This document shows, piece by piece, positions 1 to 12,800 of a stretch of DNA of 64,000 nucleotides. Positions within the stretch are counted from its first letter, which is position 1. Each line of letters starts with the position of its first letter. Under the pieces are notes generated by a model that was not told where the DNA came from, searched no databases, and saw only the letters and a list, made by a program, of their open reading frames with translations. Source of the stretch: Elysia crispata (taxonomy: Eukaryota > Mollusca > Gastropoda > Plakobranchidae); the NCBI GenBank assembly GCA_033675545.1, contig JAWDGP010006611.1:213501-277500 (forward strand), given 5' to 3'. Both the position numbers and the translations under genes were made by a program.

Positions 1-1268
1 ACGATAATTTCTGTCATGAGGTCATCAAGAATCCTTTGTGTTTTGTGGATTTGGGGTGATCCCTTTTGAAAAGTAAGGTTTGCATTTGTAAATAACGGCA
101 GGTTCTCTTCCAGGAAGTAGCAGTACAGTTTAGACTTGCTATCTGAAAAAAAAGAAGTAATCCTCCCCAGCCTATCCTTTGCACTTGAGCTACACTTCTT
201 AATATTTGACATTTCCCCTACAAAGTATGTTTTCAAGGCTTCCCACTGTTCAATCACCCTTGAAATGCACCCTAGAAGGGACAGCCATCTAGTTGGTCCA
301 TACTTGAGCACAGCATGTAACTGAACCCCACATTCCTCTTGCACTTCTTTGAATTCTTTCTTCCTTTTTGAGCTTTTCTCCATATAATAGTATATGTCAG
401 TCAAAAACTGTTCTAAGTCCACATTGAGGGCATCCGTCCCTTTTTTAGCAGCCAAATGAAGTAAATGACTGGTACATCCATCGATGTAGGTTCCTTCATT
501 TTTGCGTTTGACGAATGATGCCACACCAGCATGAACTCCTGTCATTACTGATGCATTGTCACATGCAAACCCTAAACAATTCTTCCATGGAATTTTCCTG
601 TCTTCAAATTCTTTGTCAATTGTGTTAAAGATATTCTCACCTGTCGATGGTCCTATGCACTCTTTGATACACAACACATCTGAAACCACATAGCCTACAC
701 TGTTGTCAAATGTCCTAACGACTATAGGATACAACTGCCCACTGCCCCTATCATTGCTACCATCAGTGCCAATGGTAAAGGGACTAGACAACATCCTCTC
801 TGTTAACTCATGTGAAATGTCTGTTGATACACTCCTAATAACGGCCGCGGCCTTGGAACTTCCACAAGAAAACTTTTTTGCGATTTGAGAGTCTGGAAAC
901 ATAACACGAAATAGATCTCCAGCATGATCGAAAACAGAAATCGGTAAATTGTGCTCAATCACAAATTTCATGAAATAAAGTTCTGCAACAGTCGCACTAT
1001 GATCTGTTGGGGTTGTGGATTGTGCAAAGAATGAGGTCACTGGTTTGGTTTGTGATTTCAATCGATCAAATTCACTGTGTTTTTTTGTTTTTACATGTCT
1101 ATCAATGTCTGTTTTGCCTCCTGACTTAATTGTGAAATCACACTCACATAATGTACATCGAGCATGAGAGCTGCCCAATTTCGAAGGAACAATGCAACTC
1201 CATAACTGTGAATACTCACTCCTAAACTTTTGCTCAAGACGCAATTTCTTCTTCACCGGCTCCGCCAT
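1..1268 (-). CDS. hAT-superfamily transposase, N-terminal 422 residues (partial)
   Basis: This is one uninterrupted frame from ATG at 1268 to the window edge. Residues 1-30 are basic. Residues 38-64 form a BED-like zinc finger (C38-x2-C41, H58, H64). The hAT catalytic core follows: an aspartate in IGTDGSND (D169), a second in ACDNAS (D237), the CTSH motif (C265, H268) and the RW motif (327-328). The third catalytic acidic residue and the hATC dimerisation region must lie off the left edge. The protein resembles transposase-derived proteins often annotated as SCAND3- or ZNF862-like; that family link is from memory of the motifs, not a search. No stop or frameshift is seen in 422 codons, which suggests a young copy or a domesticated gene. 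Confidence 0.8.
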   Translation of the reverse strand, partial: MAEPVKKKLRLEQKFRSEYSQLWSCIVPSKLGSSHARCTLCECDFTIKSGGKTDIDRHVKTKKHSEFDRLKSQTKPVTSFFAQSTTPTDHSATVAELYFMKFVIEHNLPISVFDHAGDLFRVMFPDSQIAKKFSCGSSKAAAVIRSVSTDISHELTERMLSSPFTIGTDGSNDRGSGQLYPIVVRTFDNSVGYVVSDVLCIKECIGPSTGENIFNTIDKEFEDRKIPWKNCLGFACDNASVMTGVHAGVASFVKRKNEGTYIDGCTSHLLHLAAKKGTDALNVDLEQFLTDIYYYMEKSSKRKKEFKEVQEECGVQLHAVLKYGPTRWLSLLGCISRVIEQWEALKTYFVGEMSNIKKCSSSAKDRLGRITSFFSDSKSKLYCYFLEENLPLFTNANLTFQKGSPQIHKTQRILDDLMTEII

Positions 1269-1790
1269 GACACGGATCTAGATTCTAGATCTAGAGATCT
1301 AGTGAAAGTAATACACGTAATCTGAGCTGGATTTCTCTAGTATAGTCTAGGCACGTAAAGGCAATCCTATAAACAATAAACAGTAATGATCCAAATTCAC
1401 CATCAGAAATAAAACATCGACTTTGAGAGAATTAATTTCACGAAGCGAAAGCGTAATCCGTCTTGAGTCCCATGAAAGAAAAAATCAACTGGCCGCGTGT
1501 CTCCTTGCAAAACAAAGCGAGGTTGGTAGATGACCCGGAAGTTGATATATGCAAGGTCAAGGTCTCTCAACTCTCCAAGTAGGCTAACGAGAATCTCGTA
1601 GGCCGACGGACCAGTCCAGTCTTGTACTCGAAGCGCATTATTATATCGAAACTATTGATTGAAATACGTTTAGCGTAGAATACCGACAAAATAGTAATAA
1701 CGCGGGATTTTACCGTAACGGGCGGAATCGCGGAATGGACTCTCAAAAAGAGGAATGATTCCGCGAAACGCGGAATGGTAGGGGCCTCTG
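1269..1790. repeat. hAT terminal and subterminal non-coding region
   Basis: This leader between transposase ATG and element end has a cluster of AGATCT palindromes at 1275-1302 and, near the outer end, repeats of a CGCGGAAT-type motif on both strands (about 1728-1776). The outermost bases read CAGAGGCCCCTACCATTCCG inward from 1790 on the minus strand. Subterminal motif repeats of this kind are transposase binding sites in other hAT elements; their role here is inferred. Confidence 0.55.
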
Positions 1791-1929
1791 CTTATGTCAA
1801 TTTTTTCTGCTAAATTGGACCCACACTTCCTTCAAGCAAAATTATAGGATATGAAAAGGCAACTATAATTTATGGCAGCATTCATGGATTTTACTAAATT
1901 ATCATTATCAAAAATAGCAAAAAACAAAC

Positions 1930-2083
1930 CTAGGAAACCATAGGTATCATCAGGGCAACCATGGTCTGGCCAGTCTGTGTACTGGAGATGCCATACCAGA
2001 TGTTGTCTGCCATCATGTCGTAATATAATGCGGCTTGTTAGGTAACACAATGAGTCATCTGTAAACTGCAGTTCCACTTCATA
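1930..2083 (-). CDS. PTPN14/PTPN21: Pez coding exon 17 (WPD-loop exon, residues 1333-1383)
   Basis: Acceptor CCATTTCAG, donor CTAG|GTTTGT, 51 codons plus one base. It encodes [17 protein letters not shown]; the WPD general-acid aspartate (D1372) is retained. The following exon, with the HCSAGVGR nucleophile loop, is not found before the hAT element or in the rest of the window. Confidence 0.92.
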
Positions 2084-3752
2084 CTGAAATGGGTATTATA
2101 AAAATATTTTTAAAAAATGCTAGTTGACATGTTTCACTTGTGAAATAAGTCTGAGCTTTTGTGGGTCAAATTTCATGATTTCCAGTCTATTGCCAATATT
2201 GTCATCGATAAAAATTATTCAGGCGAGTTAGAAAAAAAAAAGATAATGCTTTAAAAAAGTTACTGAGAAACGTTTTGCTCCTTAAATTAAAAAAAAATTG
2301 TTTTAACTATTAAAGTATTATGTAACCAGTATTTAAAAATTAAAAAAATAATAAAATTCATCATAGACATTGAAGACAAACCTCTCCAAAAACTTGTTTA
2401 TGTTGGGGTCCTTGCTCTTGAGGCCAATACATAAAACATTTAGACTTTCCAGATTCCTAAGACAAAGAGAAACAACATCTAGAATACCAGATAATATTTA
2501 AGATTTATAAAGACCTAGAGTAATGATGCAGTGACTGCACCACCAAAACCTTTGAGATGTAAAAAAAAATAAAAAAGTTAATATTTCTTTCAAGTAATAT
2601 CAACATAGCTTCGAGCTGAGTTCATTGCTTTCCCTTGAAATCCATTTGTTTCCCATATAAACATCAAAACAGACTGACTGAAATCTTTGATAAGAAAGAT
2701 TTGAGTTTCATCTCTAAACTGTCTTTGGTGATCTGAGTACCACAGTGAAGACAGTAAATGAAGATCAGGATATGCCAAATACAAAATATTTTGCATCTTT
2801 TTTTTTACAGTGAAATGTAAGGTATTCCTATGGTAATTATAAAGTACTTTTCGAAGTAAAAAAATTACCAATTAGGGTACAAATTCTATGATCAATACAA
2901 ATATTTCATGTTTAGGAATAGGTTACATTGCAATGTTCAAATATGGCTGGGATTTTTATCCAAATGTGTTTTGTTTTAAGACAAAGTAAAAGTTATTCAA
3001 GTTGTTAATGGTAAAAACCTGATTTATTAACAAGTCTTTAGTGAGCTACAAACATCATGATAAAGTTTCTCTTCAGAACATTTCTTTGCAATCAGCTTGA
3101 ACAGTGAAAAGTAGTTTTATACTCACAGGAACTATAAAATGGATCAAAGTTCATCATGAGACTCCACAACAATGTGCAGTTTAATGTCTATTTCAGAAAA
3201 TAAATTTCTTAACTTACAATGCCAATCAATGCCACATATCCTACCTCAAAAGGCGTGAGCATTGCCAGAACATGCACTCCATTTTCCCATACCATCTGCC
3301 AGAAATCTTGAGCTGTATTCTCTAGAGGAGCTTGTGTAGCTATGAACACCCAACGATTTTCATTTGCAGTAAGCTGAGGAAAGCAAGGGCATTGTCCATA
3401 CTACAAAAAATTGCATAAAGTTTGAGCAAAAGAGAGAAACAAATTTGTTTATTTTACTAACAGCACTCTGTGTATATTTGCCATCCAATTTTTTGCATTA
3501 AAGTAGCTTCATGAATAAACACAAAATGCTGCTATTGCCTGGCAATGCAAAGTTATTCAAATTTTTGACTTGCAGGATCCAAAATTAAATAGTTGTCCAA
3601 TTTAGTGTTACAATCAAGTCAAAGTTTTAAGCACCTAACTTTTTTTATTGCATTAATTTTACAATATTAGATTTTCTGAACGAATTTCAGAGTTGCATTT
3701 GTCTTTTTCAGATCTCTGACAATTAAATAAAAAAAAAACAACTAGATAAATT

Positions 3753-3798
<46 letters not shown>

Positions 3799-4848
3799 TA
3801 TAATTTTCAATATATATTATATACTTAAAATTAGCAGAAAACTGAGTTTACTATACATTAAATAATTTAAAAAAAATACATACAGGTCATAAAAAACTTT
3901 AAGGAGCCATAAAGGATTAATTGCACAATAGTAATAAATCAGCTGTAGAACAGCAATAAGGTAACTTACATAATAAAGCACAGATTTTATTTTTAGAACT
4001 CTGGCCATTGACTGACTTTGGGACAGCTTTCGCGACATTTTGAAGTACATTAACAACATATAGAGGCTCTGTGTTTTCTTGGTTACTTCTGTACAATTCT
4101 GAGCACTACATGGATGCCCAATTTGTTGTATTTTCCAGACTTTTAGTGCATATTTCAAGTAATGGATTGAAGACTGATACCTACAAACTACCTGACTTTT
4201 CTTCCCTACTCATTTTATGAGATCTTACCCGCCAGCTTTTTTTACACGCGTGTTCTGATTGATTAAGCGAGGGGTCAGGCCAGACACATTTATCCGCCAT
4301 AATTATCAATATCTTGTACACATGGGACATAAAAATTTGCTTGCAATCTGCCCCTTAGAAGTCTTAGCAACAGGTAAACCCAGCAGGTGCTGACTGACAA
4401 CTGATGCCGGGTGCATCCCAATCGGGGACAGTAAAGTGGGTCGGGAAAGGAGGCGTACCTCTATCTGGCGACTAGGGATCAAATTTTATGGTGCCTGTTG
4501 ACCAATTACTTCTACACAGTGAAAGGGAGAGGTAGGGTATGCTTATTTGAAGAATAACAACAGCTATGTTAGGCACATGATCGAAATTTTAGATCGGCGA
4601 ATGTGAGGAAAGTCTAGCAAATTTCTTAAGAGATAAACATTTTCTTTCTCTAACTGAGCAACGATTGTGAATACATGTTATAACTTCGAACTAGTTTGAT
4701 TAAAAGGTGGACATAACAAATGGGAAAAAAAAGAGAATCAGAAGGGAAAAATTGATGATTTTGAAGGATCCATGTTTTACTGTATATATTTTATACATAC
4801 ATATAATGAAGAGACTTTCAAGTGAGATCGCCCACAACTATAAATATA

Positions 4849-4887
<39 letters not shown>

Positions 4888-7800
4888 TAGAGAACTGACT
4901 TAACAGTAAAACAAATTTTAAAAAATAAATAAATAAATAAAAAAGGTCATAAAAGCACTGTATGGGGCCATATTGTCGAATGCTAGGGGATTTCAATGTG
5001 CTCATTTATTGAGCTTACAGGGTTCATTTAAAGTTGAAAGAATAGGAATAAGGTTCTATTAAGATTAAAGAAAAATAAGATAAACAAATCTTATTTAACA
5101 TTTGGTTTACTTAGACTAGTCTGATTTCTGACACTAACTTATGGGAAGCAAAAAAAAAAATTAATTTCCAATTTAGATCTTTAAATGTAAATTAGAGGGG
5201 TATTTTCAAAATAATACACACATAAAAAATTGATAGGACTTAAATAAGAGAATGGCTTCACATTCTTACCTTGAGGTTTGAAGCATTGATGTAACCATCT
5301 GGATTGTCTTTACGAGGTGTGAGTTTCACCCTTGTTACATCATACGGCAAAACATCTTTGAATCTATTTCTAGCTGAATTGTGTGATGACTTTGCAACAC
5401 TACACTCCAAAGTGCTTGACTTCCGAGGAATTTTCTCAAACTCTGCATACACTTGTCCCTCAGATATTTTGCTCTCTAACATCCTCCTCTGTGTAAAAAA
5501 AAAAAAAAAGAAATTAAAAATGAGGAGCTATTCATGATAGGCTTCTTTTTTTTAATTCTTCACTTTAAACTGAAATCAAAATGGTATTTGTTTCTTACAT
5601 TCTGTTTTTTTTTTTAAAGTTTGTGTAATAATGTTAATTTGCTCCGAAAAAAATGAATGAAGTCAAACTGAGAAATATTGTTTCCTTCTTCAAGATCTTT
5701 GGCATGTACAAACAGTTAAACTGGTATTCCTTGAATTTTTTTGGGACTATGATGTATTTGATAAAGCCGTTTTCGAACCTTCAGGGATAAAACTACTATT
5801 TAATAAAAGTACATAGATTTACAGCCCCACTTTGAGCTGCCATAACAAAACTCTTAGTTTATCGTTTCTTTACTGTGATGTTATAGCATTTAATATTTTA
5901 TTTCTATCATTGCTTTATTGTGACGTTATTGCATCTAATATTTCATTTACAACTTTTCTTTCTGAGTTTCCTTGACAAACACTGGGAAAAATTCTTTTGA
6001 AATAGTTATAACCATTCTACTACCAGTAACCTTGCCCATTCAGCTCTGCTATGCTATTCTTCTTCCCCTGCTATTTTGCCCACTCCCTATTATCCTAGCT
6101 CAGATCCTTTCCTTTTCCTCTTAATTCTATCTCCTGCTTCCTTTGCTTTTGAAGATGGATGAAACATCACTCGAAAATTTTAGTCAATTTACATTCCAAA
6201 GTTTTTCTGCAACTCTTGAGAGTTAAAGTGGCTAACTACATTTTTTTAATAGGTATACATTAATCTCTCCCACAGACATCCTTTAGATATTTGAATTTAT
6301 TTGTTATTCAATGATTTTTTAAAACTTTTTTTTTCCAGCAAAGCTTTTTTAAAGAGAGCATGGGTGAATAATGAGAAAGAGATTGCATGGATAAAGGAAT
6401 GTTATATCAATTGCAATAGTAAAAAACAAAAAGGACACACATACACAACTAATTTTGAAACTGAAATCTCACCCTGTCATCAGTAGGGGCTCGACTCTCA
6501 TCATTCATCAATGACAAGACAACAGATCTGGACAAAGTTAGACCATTCATAGCTGCCATCTTTAAAGGTCCTACGTTTAGACCTTCTGTCAAGCTCTGAA
6601 AGTTATTTTAAAAAGATAGAAACTTGAATTTCAAAGAATTAAAAACTATTTACCAAATAAGCTGGCAGGGCATTCTTTCACATACTTTTTAAGACCTTAC
6701 CCAAAAAAGTAGAAAATCTAGTAGAGTGAACTATTATAGCTGTGACTCAGCATCTTTATTTTTTTCCCACTATGTTGCTAATTGCATTGAATTCTAAAAG
6801 ATGTAATATTCCTCAATTTCTTTATCTGAAGAGCATAGCAAAGAGTGACCTCAGATCATATCATATGCAGTAAAACAACCCTCTTCCACATTCTTCACTT
6901 GATTCATCTTTCAATTTAGATTCTCAACTTGTCTATTCTATCAAAAGAAGAGATAGCTCATTCTCAGATCAGAAAAAAACAGTTGACATAGTAAGCAAAG
7001 CATGATGAAATGAGTCAATTGAAACACTCTAACCTTATCATGCTCAGAATCACTGTCTGAACTCATGGAGTAGTCCTTCAGGTTTGCCAGATTGTCACTT
7101 CCGCTTTCCTCCTTGTCTTGTTCACCATAGCTTTTGAAATTAACATTGTCATTGTCAGTAATCACTGTACTCATGACCTCAGATCTAAGCACAGATGTGC
7201 CCATGTCAGGGACAGAGCCTTCTTTAATAAAGCGTACCATCCCAGGTTTAGAGAGTGGCACCACTGTGTCCAAATTAAATGTTGCAGCCCGCTGTTTTTG
7301 TGTGATAGGCTCTCTTCTTGGGGGAGGAGGAACTGGAACATCACTGCTGGAACTAGAGCGTTTCACCTTGACTTTTACTGCTGATTCATTATTCTCTTGA
7401 TCTGATAAAATATCTCCACATACAATATCTGTGCCAGGTGGCTCTGTAATTTTCTTTTCCTTTGGATTATTATTGTGAGGAAGCTCGAAAGAGCTATCCT
7501 GATCAGATGGCTTTTGTGGATCTGTTGTAGCAGAGGCATCTAAATGCTGTGATCCAGGATATGGTGGAGGATCTCCCAGTTTATCCAAAACTTCTTCCAT
7601 CTCTTGACAATGGGTGTGACCATCATTGTGAGAATTTATCTCTTCATGAGATTCTGGATGAGAGGCACTTAAAGAATCCAATGGCTGTTCATTGACGACA
7701 TTTAGGGGCGCAGGACTGATAAATGGTGAGGCACCTCCGAGCTCTTTCAATCCTCTGAGAGAGGAGCGCTTTAATATTGGTCCTTCCTTACTAAGAGAAC

Positions 7801-9807
7801 CTGTGCGAACGATTTTCATTCTTCGGAAACTTTCTCTCAAAGTAGCCTCTTCCTTGATTTTTGACATAGGTGGTGCTTCATCTGGAGCAAACATTCTGAT
7901 TCGAATCTTTGGCTCATCTTTTTGTTGAGATGCTAATGCACTTTTGGGTCGTGCCTCTTCATCATCTGAGCTCTCATCAGACTCCTTGGCATGGAAAGTG
8001 GAATATGAATGTTCACTTGAGGTATCATCAGGATCATCACTGAGAACTTTGCTCAAAGATCCCTTCACAAGAGGAAGTTCATTAGTTTCACGCAGGGAAG
8101 AGCGTGCAGAAGAGTTGTGAGTGCTGGCATTGCTGGTTCGTCTTCCACCCTCAGAAGCAATAATATCTTTGGAAACTTCTGAAATCAGGTTTTCCTCCTC
8201 AGTATTTTCCCCACTCCTTGCCACTCCCTGATTATCAGGCAATGAGGCTGAAAGAGGAGCTGTTACGTTTTGTCTTATTGGATGAGACTGTGAGTTCTGT
8301 AATGCTTGCAACACAGATAAGTCATCAAGACTGTGCCCTATATTGGCTTGCGGCAGTACACTTTTGTGATCATCAAATTCACATTTCCCAGGTGGAAGCT
8401 GCTGCTGTTCGTGCGGAAGCTCCAGCCCTGCCTGAGCTTTCAGAGTTTGGGCTGGAGTAGCAGAAGTAACCACAGCAAGGTCAGGGGTGCTGGTGCTGGT
8501 GCGAGGGTAGGGCGGGGGTGGCCTGTATTGATTATAGGCTATGACTGTCTCCTGGGCTAAAAATTGGTTTCCAGGTACAGAAGATGAGCTTGAGGTGAAA
8601 GCATTTCCACTATTGTGAACAAGGGCTTCTCCTCCAGTGTGAAGATCTGGCGAGCTGTAGGTAGGGTGAACAAGATTGCTTCCAGGACCAAGCACACTTC
8701 CCACTCCTCCTCCTGCTCCACTAATGCTACCTGACCTCCCAACCTGGAAATGCCCATGATGTGGAAGGTCTTGGAAGATATTTGCATAAATGCTGTAGTT
8801 TTTAAGGGCATCTACATTGGCATAATTGCCATGTTCATCATCATGACTATGAGTATGGCCCATGCTGAAACTATTGCTTCTGAAGCTATGTGCATTATGT
8901 CGGATCTCAGGCTGGCTATAAGCAATGCCATCTGGATGAACATACACTTGTGCAGTTCCAAGATGTGATGGTGCAATTTCCTCAAAGTGTGGCTGTAGAT
9001 GTTGATGCTGTTGATGTTGGAGATGTTGATGAGATTGGTTAGGATGGTGTGGCTGTTGCTGCTGTTGCATCATCATGCGCTGTTGCATAACAACATCATA
9101 ATCAGGGCTTGGACGATATGCAGGTAGTAATGCTGCCCTGTTCACATACACTGGATCCCCAGTTCCATCTGGAGTAGGAGTCAGATTCTCAAGTCGCTAG
9201 GGATGGAAAACATGCAGATTATTATGTCAATACAAAAAGAAAAATTTCATGTATTTCAATCTTATTTAAAATTTGTGGGTAGGTAAAATGGTTAGAAAAA
9301 AATTTAAACCTTCTCTCTCTCAAGCAGATACCAGTAAGTAACTGAAAAGGCTGACAAAAATTTTGGTAAAGTACCTTTCACGAGGATATCTTTTGAATTT
9401 TCAATCCTCTAGTGTATAAGTCTTTATAACTAAACCATAGACAACATCATTAAAAGATGAATAGAAGTTACATAAGTATTGATCCATTTAATATTTTCAA
9501 TATTTTGTTGTTAAGATTATACTTTACTTGAAGCAACCTCAATGCCAGTCAGAGCCATGCAAATGTCTGACAATTTTGGTTGATTAAATTGTTCTGATGA
9601 GTTGAAACTTAGCATAGCAGACTGTAAAAATAGATATCTATAAGTTAACCATGTATAATGAATCATCATACACAACAACTTCCTAAAATGTATCATCTTT
9701 ACAATAAGGCCAGGTGTTACTTGTTTTTTAATTCATTTTTTTTTTGTTGTTGTTAGTTTCTTTATTTTCTTATTTTGCTTACAATATTTGTCAATTTGTA
9801 TAACAAG

Positions 9808-9843
<36 letters not shown>

Positions 9844-12800
9844 GTTTAAAGATATTGATGGGGAATATTGCATTGAAATAATATTTGGAGTTAAAAAGGG
9901 TAACAGTTTCAAGATTTCTCATTTTCTTCAATCAGCTTTAAAACAAAATACATAATATACTACCAATATTTCATGCATGTGCACTTGGGCTGTTATGAAT
10001 TTATATTTTTTTTTTAAATTGTTAAAAAGGTTAAGTTTTTTTTTTATTTATGAGAATATCTTTGCCCTTGTCTATCCTTATTAAAAATTCCAGATAACAC
10101 TGTTTAAAATATTGAATATAAAAGAAGTTTCACCTGATTGGCATAAACCAAAAAGCCCATCAACGACGAAATAAAGATATAAGCAAATTACCATGCCTTG
10201 TTGAGAGTAAATGCCATTGCCTCCATTATGAACATGGTGCTGGTGATCTACACCATCCATTATTCCCATTGCATGATGTTGCGGAGGATTTTGGTAGTGA
10301 TGTGAGGAAGTAGATGTTGGGGCAGCCAGCGGGCGGCCTGCAGATGGGTATTGTTGTTGAATCTGATAAGGTTGCTGCTTTGCCTCCGATGACTCAAGAC
10401 TTTGCAAAGAACTCTGATGAGAGCCATGAACAGGATCTGTGCAAATAGAGAAATAATAAGATAAAGAAGCATGACGCATGTGAGGTCAAAAGAAGAAAAA
10501 AAAATTAATTATAAAAAGTAAGTTTATAAAACAAAGGTCCCTAGGTCTATAGTTAACTATTCAAAAGGGTTGTGCAAGATACATTCAAAGAATAAACATA
10601 AGTAAAGTTAAGGAACTGGAATGTCTCAAATAAAGAAACATTAAATTAGCATAATATGGAAGACTGAAAGAACAAAATAAATGAATTTTAAAGTTGAATG
10701 AGTTATAGAACTCGCCTTGAGAATGCCTCTGTTCTTGAAGATGTGTTAAAGATGTTTGTGAATGAGCCTTTACAAGGAGAAAAGAAAAGAAAAAGAAAGA
10801 GATTAAAGCAAATAATACACAAATGCAAAAAAACTTTCTATTGATGTCTTATGATTGATTGAACATTAAAATGACAAAGAGCTATTATTACTAACATTGT
10901 CTCCTTGAAAGTATAATTTCAACGAAAACAAAGAATTGATCGTGAAAAATTAGCAAATAACATAAATTTTCAAGTTCAGTATCAGTAATGAACTGTTTCC
11001 ATTTCTTGCTTACCAGCTCCTGTGATGAATGGGATGAGTAGTCTGTTGGTGGAATGTACACTTGCTGAGCGTCCCTTGATTTGTGAAGATGTAGTAAATA
11101 AGACGTAAGATTGGACTTCATGCAAAGCAATTTTTACACAACTAAACTTACAAGTTTTACAGAAAATTTTTCCTTATAGATAGAAAAAAAAATATTTCAG
11201 TTAAATCTGAATATCAAAAGAAGTAAGAATACAAATCAAGGATTTATCAAGCTCTTAAATCTTAAAATATACATGGTTTTCACATGGAGAATGGTGTGTT
11301 CATATAAAGACTGGGAGAAAAAAGCTGAATCAATGACACACTAATATGCTACTACACTAACTCGACTTATGATGCAATGGCAAAAGTTTATCTGATTGTA
11401 TTCTCTCTCACTGCCATATATTTGTTTCTTGGAAATCATCACTGGATGAATCAAGAAAAAATTAATGAAATAAAAGTCAAAACATACATACATGTAAGGT
11501 ACTCCTTCATTTTCTTCGTTGAGACTTAAATCAGTCAAGCTGATACTGGATCAATTCATGCAGGAGAGACAAACAACACAAGGCAATATGAAGCATGCTG
11601 CACAACACAAATCTTTGACATTCTCTCCAAAATAACATTTAATTAAACTTCAAACAGCATTTCAATACATATTTGCAAGAGGTGGAAGTATAATAAATTA
11701 TGCTAGAGGATTTAGTTGATGCAGTATAAGCAATTGAACTGCTCAGCAGTACTCCAAAACTGGATATCTCTTTTTCATGATATGATCTTATACTATCTCC
11801 ATGGCAAGAGATATGTCGGTGAGTGTTTTGATGAGATTAAACTTTTATAGAAAAAAAATCTCAATTTGACCCATTGGATTACACGTTCATGGGATTTAAA
11901 TATCTGCTTATGAAATTATTGTAGATTCAGATACCCAGTTTCAGAAAACAGCTCATCAAAGACATACTGATGAATATTTTATACAAAAGTTAATTAACAT
12001 CATCAGTCTTACTTAAGTGAGTCCATATATTTTGGAAGGCAATTAAACATATAAGTTTGCATTTGTATTCTTTACGATATTTAAAAAAAGTACAACAAAA
12101 AAAAAACACTTAAACAAACATACAATATATACTGCATTATAGTGCCAAATTATAGTATGTTGGTTAAATGTTATATTTCGTCAATTGGAGAGGTTGGATA
12201 TATCTTTATAACCATATACATATATGTATACAATTTATTACACCTTTAAGACATTATGAAGTAGTTCTAAAAAGGGGCAGAATTTCTTCTATGACATTAA
12301 GGTAATTCCATATGGAGTTTGCATGCTAAAGGCTTCTAGTGTAATTCTCCTGCTTGCAGATCTCACTGGTGGTGAAAATCTTCATTTAACATTGATACAA
12401 ACAGCTGTGTTGCATAAGCAATCTATAGACACTGATGTAATGATTCAACCAGACATCTGATTTAAACAAAACTCTGTTAAACAACATATAGAAACTTGAA
12501 GCTATGAACTTATAGTCTCATAGATCAGTCCTCATTCCTTTGCTGTAAGATGGATTGTTCAAATTAATTTATCTGAGGTATGAAAGAGGAATTGCAGCCA
12601 CAATAACAACCAAAACAAATGGTGGACTAAGAAATGAAAAAAGAACCTGAGAAACATTAATAATATGTATCACCACTGTAAGAAACTATATAAATTTAAG
12701 CTTTCAGAACGAAATGCTAGAGAGGTACATTGGGAATATGCCTGAATATCATATCCTTATGGAATTTATGATTTGAAAAACATTGCAATATTTCAAATAC

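Larger units (their letters stand above)
1..1790 (-). mobile_element. hAT-type DNA transposon, 5' part (rest lies off the left edge)
   Basis: The block contains a transposase reading frame (1-1268, minus strand) preceded by about 520 bp of non-coding DNA. That leader ends at 1788-1790 in a CAG-starting terminus typical of hAT elements. Just inside the end, several copies of a CGCGGAAT-like motif occur in both orientations (about 1720-1776). The 8 bp outside the end (CTTATGTC on the plus strand, 1791-1798) would be the target-site duplication, but the other end is not visible so this cannot be confirmed. The element abuts the last visible Pez exon (1930-2083) and therefore probably lies in the following intron of that gene, in the same orientation. 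Confidence 0.75.
2457..7033. other. Pez introns between coding exons 12 and 16: non-coding content
   Basis: The introns are A+T-rich with many poly-A/T runs. They hold (TA)n tracts at 3768-3802 and 4844-4880 and a dispersed repeat copy at 4215-4550. Intron 5489-6472 and intron 6596-7033 show nothing beyond splice signals. Short open frames here lack coding character. Confidence 0.7.

Noticed and set aside
3817-4158. 113-codon minus-strand frame
   Set aside because: It lies in the intron between Pez exons 14 and 15. The flanking exons join in perfect phase without it.
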